A DNA stretch of 64,000 bases from assembly GCA_002633025.1 (NCBI GenBank), contig NMRB01000417.1:86443-150442 (forward strand), given 5' to 3'. The notes under the pieces are model-generated. The model saw nothing but the letters and a program-made list of their open reading frames with translations. It was not told where the DNA came from and did not search any database. Shown here piece after piece: positions 59,801-64,000 of this stretch. Source of the DNA: Notospermus geniculatus (lineage: Eukaryota; Nemertea; Pilidiophora; Heteronemertea; Lineidae). Both the position numbers and the translations under genes were made by a program. The first letter of the stretch is position 1. Each line of letters opens with the position of its first letter.

Positions 59801-60376
59801 GAAAGTTTGACTTTCACTTAATGTCCAGAGTTGTCCAGTCTTCCTAGTTGTTTGATTGTCCTGGCAATGAGATGATGTATTTATTCTCGACCTCGTTCTA
59901 TTTCCAATGAGATGATGTATTTATTCTCGACCTCGTTCTATTTCCAATGAGATGATGTATTTATTCTCAACCTCGTTATATTTCCAATGAGATGATGTAT
60001 TTATTCTCGACCTCGTTCTATTTCCAATGAGATGATGTATTTATTCTCGACCTCGTTCTATTTCCAATGAGATGATGTATTTATTCTCTACCTCGTTATA
60101 TTTCCAATGAGATGATGTATTTATTCTCGACCTCGTTATATTTCCAATGAGATGATGTATTTATTCTCGACCTCGTTATATTTCCAATGAGATGATGTAT
60201 TTATTCTCTACCTCCTTCTATTTCCAATGAGATGATGTATTTATTCTCGACCTCGTTATATTTCCAATGAGATGATGTATTTATTATTCTCTACCTTCTT
60301 CTATTTCCAGAATGCTGTTGGCAACACTGGTGGCAAGTCCATCATCAAGGTGATCGAAACCCTCATGAATTCGTGA
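46536..60376 (+). CDS. WAPL: WAPL, cohesin release factor wings apart-like (16 exons)
   Basis: WAPL works in the nucleus with PDS5 to open cohesin rings and release them from chromatin, which limits loop size and sister cohesion. I identified it from characteristic blocks: the N-terminal GKTYSR motif (YSR at residues 9-11, the PDS5-binding type), GDPFSFD (an FGF-like motif at 81-83), a basic KRRKV patch near 69-73, and a C-terminal WAPL domain from about residue 541 with [28 protein letters not shown] and FMNLT blocks. Sixteen exons with GT-AG borders and matching phases give about 1112 residues (human about 1190). The first exon encodes 452 mostly disordered residues. Duplicate copies of exons 6 (part)-9, 12-15 and 16 are listed separately and are probably alternative haplotypes. 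The start at 46536 is chosen by homology at the N terminus. I could not place the polyA site. Confidence 0.93.
48074..48136 (+). CDS. WAPL: WAPL exon 2 (21 codons)
   Basis: The acceptor TCTTTCAG|ACTGAC and donor GAA|GTAAGT bound an open phase-0 exon containing RYNPRQWI. Its small size and weak conservation make it less certain than the others. Confidence 0.75.
48173..48497. mobile_element. Inverted-repeat element in WAPL intron 2
   Basis: Arms of about 100 bp pair across the intron. CATCTTCGATAATCGAAGGCC on the left matches the complement near 48470-48490. CATCACCCTTCGAGAAAT pairs with ATTTCTCGAAGGGTGATG. It could form a long intronic hairpin. It is non-coding. Confidence 0.75.
48624..48824 (+). 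CDS. WAPL: WAPL exon 3 (67 codons)
   Basis: The acceptor CCCCTTCAG|CCG and donor AAG|GTTGGT are both phase 0. It encodes the acidic LLGFDDFDE segment (residues about 498-506) and a WPKK motif just before the WAPL domain. Confidence 0.9.
48825..49124. other. WAPL intron 3, no feature seen
   Basis: It is 300 bp. Small open frames on both strands have no conserved content. Confidence 0.7.
49125..49261 (+). CDS. WAPL: WAPL exon 4
   Basis: It opens the WAPL domain with LFTVVRNVK, followed by [14 protein letters not shown]. The acceptor is CCTCGCAG and the donor CTCAG|GTATGA, ending in phase 2, which exon 5 restores. Confidence 0.93.
49376..49487 (+). CDS. WAPL: WAPL exon 5
   Basis: The acceptor CCATTTCAG is followed by sequence completing the [11 protein letters not shown] block, then FRMHLRAHG, both strongly WAPL-like. 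The donor CCA|GTAAGT is phase 0. Confidence 0.93.
50172..50355. other. Assembly gap, 184 N
   Basis: Undetermined bases inside WAPL intron 5. The CCCACCCACCCA repeat on its right suggests that the gap lies in a microsatellite. Confidence 0.99.
50665..50829. mobile_element. MITE with CAGG-GCGGATCCA ends in WAPL intron 5
   Basis: The left end CAGGCGCGGATCCA and right end TGGATCCGCCCCTG are near complements, flanked by GATATT on the left and ATATT on the right. It is related to the copies at 61078-61237 and 60499-60650, and to a truncated one at about 49596. The ends and short duplication are reminiscent of hAT elements (inference). Confidence 0.75.
50870..51130 (+). CDS. WAPL: WAPL exon 6 (87 codons)
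   Basis: It begins [20 protein letters not shown], matching the conserved alpha-helical WAPL core, and ends DLNEVT before the donor GTGAGT, phase 0. Its last 120 nt (51011-51130) are duplicated at 52108-52227. Confidence 0.93.
51237..51348 (+). CDS. WAPL: WAPL exon 7
   Basis: It encodes [15 protein letters not shown] and [19 protein letters not shown], the most diagnostic WAPL block. The acceptor is TTTATTTCAG and the donor ACTG|GTAAGA, phase 1. Confidence 0.95.
51641..51744 (+). CDS. WAPL: WAPL exon 8
   Basis: It encodes a segment ending [11 protein letters not shown], matching the conserved RCLRVLE block. The acceptor is TCTCCCCAG and the donor CAT|GTAAGT, phase 0. Confidence 0.93.
51863..51939 (+). 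CDS. WAPL: WAPL exon 9
   Basis: It encodes [18 protein letters not shown] and ends in phase 2 at TGCAG|GTGAGT. A 27-bp minisatellite starts eight bases after the exon ends. Confidence 0.92.
51948..52107. repeat. 27-bp minisatellite beside the exon 9 donor
   Basis: About six copies of CATTGAGGAGTCATAGCCCT-type units begin 8 nt into the intron. The frame rich in LRSHSP residues across them is by-product translation. An equivalent array follows the duplicate exon 9 at 53052-53222. Confidence 0.9.
52108..53045 (+). other. WAPL: Duplicate of WAPL exon 6 (3' part) to exon 9
   Basis: Exon 6 3' part 52108-52227, exon 7 52334-52445, exon 8 52747-52850 and exon 9 52969-53045 repeat the upstream copies with all splice sites intact. 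The exon 6 part lacks an acceptor because it joins the minisatellite directly. Exon differences are five synonymous and one conservative (V to I). Splicing exon 9 into the second exon 7 would break the frame (phase 2 to 0). Only one copy can be used in an intact product, which fits two haplotypes placed in tandem. Confidence 0.9.
53052..53222. repeat. 27-bp minisatellite, second array, with a single N
   Basis: About six units of the type found at 51948-52107, with an N at 53205 inside the array, a likely contig join. Confidence 0.9.
53272..53420 (+). CDS. WAPL: WAPL exon 10
   Basis: The acceptor TTTTCTAG continues phase 2 from exon 9. It encodes [19 protein letters not shown], matching the conserved LLN(L/I)T block. 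The donor CACG|GTAAGT is phase 1. Confidence 0.92.
53530..53601. repeat. Three-copy 24-bp tandem repeat in WAPL intron 10
   Basis: The unit AACGCAAGTCTTGGAATGAG followed by TGTG occurs three times, close before the exon 11 acceptor. Confidence 0.85.
53618..53733 (+). CDS. WAPL: WAPL exon 11
   Basis: It completes an EWGSSK motif with the last base of exon 10 (the WGS block conserved in WAPL) and ends RFDLLVL before the donor GTAAGT, phase 0. Confidence 0.93.
53789..53870 (+). repeat. tRNA-like sequence in WAPL intron 11, probable SINE fragment
   Basis: An A-box-like TGTCCGAGCGG and a B-box-like GAGTTCGACCC occur at tRNA-like spacing. The acceptor and anticodon arms do not fold convincingly. 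The second copy of this intron (58037 onward) starts just at its right edge and lacks it. Confidence 0.55.
54049..54192 (+). CDS. WAPL: WAPL exon 12 (48 codons)
   Basis: It begins [20 protein letters not shown], matching the conserved GL-INLVE block. Phase 0 at both ends. Its copy at 58219-58362 differs at one synonymous site. Confidence 0.94.
54413..54668 (+). CDS. WAPL: WAPL exon 13
   Basis: It encodes [15 protein letters not shown] and then an acidic, Lys/Glu-rich linker with SGEWEES and LLWV motifs, as in other WAPL proteins. The donor AAAG|GTAGGA is phase 1. Intron 12 stays open in the same frame from 54242, which can mislead gene callers. Confidence 0.92.
54820..54945. mobile_element. 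MITE with GGCCCGTATGCACCAAA ends
   Basis: The ends GGCCCGTATGCACCAAA and TTTGGTGCATACGGCCC are near complements. AAGATTATCTT and TTGAGCCACAACT also pair inside. CGAG flanks both sides. The duplicate intron has the uninterrupted site (AACACCGAGAGG near 58988). Confidence 0.85.
54976..56385. mobile_element. 1.4-kb modular repeat with GCTCACCTG/CAGGTGAGC ends
   Basis: It begins AGCTCACCTGTGGTGAGC, followed by a GTC-rich tract, and ends CAGGTGAGC. Internal modules repeat: a TTCGTAACCGC...GAAACTTGGTAC module about three times and an AATATGGCCGCCAGGTGGCG module three times. CATTT appears on both flanks. The duplicate intron lacks it. Similar GTCCGTCGTC-type repeats are common in marine invertebrate genomes, as far as I recall. 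No protein is recognised. Confidence 0.8.
56417..56505 (+). CDS. WAPL: WAPL exon 14
   Basis: It encodes [20 protein letters not shown], matching the conserved HAGKHMED block exactly in style. The acceptor is CTTTCCAG and the donor GGG|GTGAGT, phase 0. Identical to its copy at 59026-59114. Confidence 0.95.
56756..56851 (+). CDS. WAPL: WAPL exon 15
   Basis: It encodes a segment containing [13 protein letters not shown] and ends FLGFMNLT, the conserved FMNLT block. Phase 0 at both ends. Identical to its copy at 59511-59606. Confidence 0.95.
56933..57071. mobile_element. Foldback MITE in WAPL intron 15
   Basis: GTTAGCGCTAACTTTATGTT and TAACATAAAGTTAGTGCTAA pair across a short loop, with GGGGCCGGTTGC and GTGCAACCCAGCCC ends. 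The duplicate copy reads ACAAGTCCTGTCC near 59689 without it. Confidence 0.85.
57309..57342. repeat. Perfect 14-bp stem hairpin
   Basis: TACGTCCAGCACCC, a 6-base loop and its exact complement interrupt a 40-bp minisatellite unit in the first copy of intron 15. It marks the junction where this copy switches to 3'-flank sequence. Confidence 0.75.
57398..58036. repeat. Copy of the WAPL 3' flank placed between exon copies
   Basis: It matches 61259-61920, which lies downstream of the stop codon. It includes a 36-bp tandem repeat (about 57478-57580, TTACAATGTGTGGTCATGCC core) and an 18-bp repeat (about 57838-57911, GGTCATGGGATGTCCATG). It ends abruptly in a foldback element at 58036, where the second exon 12-15 block begins. 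Confidence 0.85.
58219..59606 (+). other. WAPL: Duplicate of WAPL exons 12-15
   Basis: Exon 12 58219-58362, exon 13 58583-58838, exon 14 59026-59114 and exon 15 59511-59606 have intact splice sites. Relative to the first copies they differ at four sites, all synonymous. The 585-nt block is in frame (phase 0 to 0), so a transcript joining exon 15 to the second exon 12 would add 195 residues to the WAPL domain. That would be unprecedented as far as I know. An uncollapsed haplotype is more likely, also because exon 16 exists only after this copy. Confidence 0.9.
59866..60300. repeat. 40-bp minisatellite before exon 16, about 11 units
   Basis: The unit contains TTATTCTC(G/T)ACCTCGTTCT followed by ATTTCCAATGAGATGATGTA. 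Units start at about 59881 and every 40 bp to 60281. Each unit looks like a 3' splice site, with a pyrimidine-rich run and then TTTCCA, but reads AA where the real exon 16 acceptor reads AG. Confidence 0.92.
60311..60376 (+). CDS. WAPL: WAPL exon 16, C terminus
   Basis: The acceptor CTATTTCCAG precedes [20 protein letters not shown] and S before a TGA stop, matching the conserved C-terminal AVG-TG-KSI block. An identical second copy lies at 60890-60955. Confidence 0.95.
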   Translation, partial: NAVGNTGGKSIIKVIETLMNS

Positions 60377-60498
60377 TCTCGGTATTTCTAAGTAGTCCTA
60401 GTATACTAGTATGCCCATCTGGGCTTATGTACAGAATGTGACTGGTGTCAAATTGGTCTCCAAACGCTTACTGGTTAAATTAGGTTTGGTTCTGCAGT

Positions 60499-60650
60499 CA
60501 GGGGCGGATCCAGGATTTGAGAAAAGAGGGGACGCCCTGCCCTGTGCTAGGAACATTGAAATTTGCACCCAATTCCAGAATTTCAGGGTCGAATTTACAG
60601 ATTTGTTCGCCAAAGGGGGAGGCGCTCACCTGGTGCGCCCCCCCCCCCCC
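60499..60650. mobile_element. Truncated CAGGGGCGGATCC MITE
   Basis: The left end CAGGGGCGGATCCAGGATTT is present. The right end is lost in a C-run. It is the counterpart of the complete element at 61078-61237. Confidence 0.7.
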
Positions 60651-60734
60651 CACTGACCCCAACATCTTCAAACTTTTTTACTGTATCTAAACATTGGTGC
60701 TGGACTCAAATTTGCTGAAAGCAAATTTCACAAC

Positions 60735-60889
60735 TCTAGTTATTCTCGACCTCGTTATATTTCCAATGAGATGATGTATTTATTCTCTACCTCCTTCTAT
60801 TTCCAATGAGATGATGTATTTATTCTCGACCTCGTTATATTTCCAATGAGATAATGTATTTATTATTCTCTACCTCCTTCTATTTCCAG
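60735..60889. repeat. 40-bp minisatellite, short array before exon 16 copy 2
   Basis: About four units of the same repeat as at 59866-60300, directly before the second exon 16 acceptor. Confidence 0.88.
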
Positions 60890-60955
60890 AATGCTGTTGG
60901 CAACACTGGTGGCAAGTCCATCATCAAGGTGATCGAAACCCTCATGAATTCGTGA
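60890..60955 (+). other. WAPL: Duplicate of WAPL exon 16
   Basis: It is identical in sequence to 60311-60376, including acceptor and stop codon. It could serve as an alternative last exon encoding the same residues, or it may be the second haplotype. Confidence 0.9.
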
Positions 60956-61077
60956 TCTCGGTATTTCTAAGTAGTCCTAGTATACTAGTATGTCCACCTG
61001 GGCTTATGTACAGAATGTGACTGGTGTCAAATTGGTCTCCAAACGCTTGTTGGTTAAATTAGGTTTGGTTCTGCAGT

Positions 61078-61237
61078 CAGGGGTGGATCCAGGATTTGGG
61101 AAAAGAGGGGGAGCCCTGTGCTAGGAACATTGAAATTTGCACCCAATTCCAGAATTTCAGGGTTGAATTTACAGATTTGTTAGCCAAAGGGGGAGGCACT
61201 CACCTGGTGCGCCCCCCCCCCCCTGGATCCGCACCTG
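61078..61237. mobile_element. MITE with CAGGGG-GGATCC ends
   Basis: The left end CAGGGGTGGATCCAGG and right end CCTGGATCCGCACCTG are near complements, flanked by GCAGT on both sides. It is the same family as 50665-50829. It is hAT-like by its ends (inference). Confidence 0.78.
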
Positions 61238-61258
61238 GCAGTGAAAGATGAAGGCCTT

Positions 61259-61902
61259 GTTCTCTGGAGCATGAGCGTGGTGAAAGCTTTGACACATTGC
61301 TTCACAGATGAAGATTTTCCTGTCTTGGCTTTACAATGTGTGGTCATGCCGTGTAAACAGACTTTACAGTGTGTGGTCATGCTGTGTAAACAGGCTTTAC
61401 AGTGTGCGGTCATGCTGTGTAAACAGGCTTCTATTGCTTCCTTTGGCAGCTTTGAAGAATCAGGGATGGTTTATTTTTGAGAGTCTGAACCTGCAGAAGA
61501 CAATGTAAAGAAAGCGAAGAAGGGTTTGGAGAGGCTATTTACTTGGTGCCAGTCATAAAATCACTTTTTTAAAATGCATCTGTTGTATATTTATGATGGT
61601 TACTTGTTTGAATGAAATACTAACTAATCACTGCCACCTGCCTATACATCTGTGTGAAATAGCATGTCTGTTTTTGCAATGCATGGTCATGGGATGTCAA
61701 TGGTCATGGGATGTCCACCGTCATGGGATGTCCACGGTCATGGGATGTCCATGGTCATGAGATGTCCACGGTCATGGGATATCCATGGTCATGAGAACAA
61801 AAGTGAATGATTTCATTGTTTTCTGAAGATTAGTGGGAAAAATTACAGTGAATTCCTTCAAGGAAAAATCTAATTCTATACCCCATGGGGGTGTTGTGGT
61901 AT
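61259..61902. repeat. WAPL 3' flank with two tandem arrays
   Basis: It holds a 36-bp repeat (about 61328-61430) and an 18-bp repeat (about 61684-61795, GGTCATGGGATGTCCATG). Both also occur at 57398-58036. It could be part of the 3' untranslated region; no clear AATAAA lies near the stop codon. Confidence 0.7.
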
Positions 61903-62129
61903 AGACAAATCCCAAATTCCAAGATCTGCGCACTTCCGCCGAAATTGTAAACAGAACCTCGACCTGAAACCAGCTGACGTGACGCAATCCATGATTCAGC
62001 AATGGTCAACTCTGACGCAACGTCGTCTTCTGCGTCACGTCATTCAGATGGTTTCAGACCGAGGTTCTATTTGCCATTTCGGCGGAAGTGCGCAGATCTT
62101 TCTCATTTTCATCAGTTTGGGATTTGTCT
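61903..62129. mobile_element. 227-bp foldback element, copy 1
   Basis: Arms of about 100 bp run from AGACAAATCCCAAA inward through AAGATCTGCGCACTTCCGCC and pair with the right arm ending GGGATTTGTCT. It is non-coding. The second copy is at 62544-62807. Confidence 0.85.
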
Positions 62130-62543
62130 ATTGGTTGGTTGTCTGACTTGCTACCAAGAGACCGCAGGCTTGATTGCTGGTCCAGTTGTCACTCTGTAGT
62201 GTACCCTCAGCCATGCCTCAACCGAATGAGCTGCTCCTTGAGTTTCCCAGAAAGGTTTCTAGAGAGATGGAGGCAGTCTTATGTGAAGTGCTTATGAACT
62301 GTTTTCACACTGGTGATTCAAACACAAAATTATTTTATTCGTACGCGAAGTCGTTGACGCATAACTAATGGTGCTTGTCGTATTCGCAGTTCATCTGGTA
62401 AATGGAAGGGGTGACGGGTGATTACAAAATAAGCTGTCACCCCTTCTATTTGCCGAAGCAACTGGAAAATAGNGTGGGAAAAATTACAGTGAATTCCTTC
62501 AAGGAAAAATCTAATTCTATACCCCGTGGGGGTGTTGTGGTAT

Positions 62544-62807
62544 AGACAAATCCCAAATTCCAAGATCTGCGCACTTCCGCCGAAATTGTAAACAGAACCT
62601 CGACCTGAAACCAGCTGACGTGACGCAATCCATGATTCAGCAATGGTCAACTCTGACGCAACATCATCGAACTCGCTGTCGTCACATGGTCATGGGGTTT
62701 TCTGCGTCACGTCATTCAGTGTCAGATGGTTTCAGACCGAGGTTCTATTTGCCATTTCGGCGGAAGTGCGCAGATCTTTCTCATTTTCGTCAGTTTGGGA
62801 TTTGTCT
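62544..62807. mobile_element. 264-bp foldback element, copy 2
   Basis: It has the same arms as 61903-62129, with a longer loop containing a CATGGTCATGGGG insertion. Confidence 0.85.
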
Positions 62808-62983
62808 ATTGGTTGGTTGTCTGACTTGTTACCGAGAGACTGCAGGCTTGATTGCTGGTCCAGTTGTCACTCTGTAGTGTACCCTCAGCCATGCCTCAAC
62901 CGAATGAGCTGTTCCTTGAGTTTCCCAGAAAAGTTTCTAGAGAGATGGAGGCAGTCTTATGTGAAGTGCTTATGAACTGTTGT

Positions 62984-63223
62984 CACGCTGGTGATTCAAA
63001 CACAAAATTATTTTATTCGTACGCGAAGTCGTTGACGCATAACTAATGGTGCTTGTCGTATTCGCAGTTCATCTGGTAAATGGAAGGGGTGACGGGTGAT
63101 TACAAAATAAGCTGTCACCCCTTCTATTTGCCGAAGCAACTGGAAAATAGTCAGCACGATTAGTTATGCCCGAGTAAAAATCTCGTATGAAAAAAAGATT
63201 TTTACGTTTGAATCACCAGCGTG
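62984..63223. repeat. Nested inverted repeats in the WAPL 3' flank
   Basis: There are three concentric pairs: 62984-63001 with 63206-63223 (perfect, 18 bp), 63037-63053 with 63153-63169 (one mismatch), and 63078-63093 with 63114-63129 (AAATGGAAGGGGTGAC, perfect). A further 10-bp hairpin lies at 63174-63205. The first copy at 62300-62472 is cut off by the N and lacks the right arms. Confidence 0.8.
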
Positions 63224-64000
63224 GTTGTGCTAAGGAGGGAACTGTACCTAAAAGCTTCACATCACTGCGATCGTCCGTGCACGACAGGAGATGGTCACAC
63301 TGCCCTCTGATTTTATGTTTCCTTTAGATTGTTTCAACATCTGCTATAGGTTGTATATACTTTTAGTTCAATTTATTTGCGTACCTATTGTGTCTAAATT
63401 ATAGGGTATTGTAATTTAAGTCATTGTTGGCGTTGGAATTGTGTACATATATTTGTTTTTCACAATATTTAGATGAATGCACTTTTTGTAACTTTTGTAG
63501 GATTACAGCGAGGTAGGAAACTGGTGGTCAGTGATCAAATAGTCTGACGTAAGCACAGGGCTTGGTTGTTTGCATTAATATAGTCACCATGGTGGGTGCA
63601 GGTAATGCTGGCCTTAATCGACAAGTTCACTCTGCCAAGAGCCTTTATAATGTAATCCCTCATTTCATATTGCATGCTGAAGCGGAAAGCTGAATGATTT
63701 CCTGTTAGATTGGGTTGTATGTTAACATTGTTAATATGTGGTGTGGCCTCACCAGGTTATTTTTGGTGGTGTACCAAATGAAAAAGCTGTAGAAATTGTG
63801 TTTTCTCAAACACACAGTGTTCAATGTGACGTGTTCACTGCCTGCCTTTCTTCAGCAGTTCCCATTCCTTGGGGCCTCATCTCTTCTAGGGACCTAATAT
63901 CTTGTATCCTAGATCATCATATGTTGTACTATACTATCCGAGGGCACCATGGCTTGTATCCTGAGCTGCGTTCACACTGGGCTTTTAAAACGGTTTGAAA
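63224..64000. other. Unique 3' flank, no gene recognised
   Basis: No supported exon or RNA gene. It is single copy in this window. The frame open at 63738-63998 runs nearly to the window edge and has no recognisable domain. Confidence 0.5.

Larger units (their letters stand above)
61833..63150. repeat. 0.65-kb direct duplication joined at a single N
   Basis: Positions 61833-62472 and 62474-63150 are near-identical and separated by one N at 62473. The second copy has an extra segment of about 37 bp near 62661. Each copy starts and stops at the same bases, which indicates two unmerged overlapping contigs. Confidence 0.9.

Noticed and set aside
62213-62368. 51-codon frame starting MPQPNEL, preserved in both copies (also 62891-63046)
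   Set aside because: The copies differ by three amino-acid changes against one synonymous change, the opposite of the WAPL exons, and its end lies in an inverted repeat.

Overview
The window is eukaryotic nuclear DNA, most likely from a marine invertebrate bilaterian. The evidence is one intron-rich gene with metazoan-type splice sites, intronic repeats, many non-autonomous DNA transposons, minisatellites, and frequent 'TAGGCCTA'- and 'ACATGTACATGTA'-like words. I cannot name the phylum from the sequence alone. No bacterial features (operons, ribosome binding sites, CRISPR) and no viral genes were recognised.

The one protein-coding gene I can support is WAPL (wings apart-like, the cohesin-release factor) on the + strand. 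It runs from the ATG at 46536 to a stop at 60374-60376. I could place 16 coding exons with matching splice phases. Taking each exon once gives an intact protein of about 1112 residues, close to the roughly 1190 of human WAPL. The N-terminal half is a disordered exon with a YSR motif and an FGF-like FSF motif. The C-terminal half is the helical WAPL domain. I cannot fix the promoter, 5' leader or polyA site.

The first 26 kb (1-26357) has no gene I can support. It holds dispersed palindromic MITEs, two members of a family with 9-bp target duplications (3854-3951 and 7870-9050), four tandem-repeat tracts, a 484-N gap and a palindromic double GATA site. From 26.3 to 46.5 kb the DNA is built from direct duplications: 0.8 kb at 26358-27984, 4.3 kb at 28018-32276 and 33820-38174, and 3.7 kb at 38934-42577 and 42793-46513. 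Several mobile elements are present in one copy and absent from the other, so empty and filled sites can be compared. The last duplication ends 22 bp before the WAPL start codon.

Duplication continues inside WAPL: part of exon 6 through exon 9, exons 12-15, exon 16 and the 3' flank all appear twice. The exon copies differ almost only at synonymous sites. Two duplications meet at a single N and overlap end to end. I read many of these as uncollapsed haplotypes in the assembly of a very heterozygous animal. Real tandem duplication is not excluded, and exons 12-15 form an in-frame 195-codon block.
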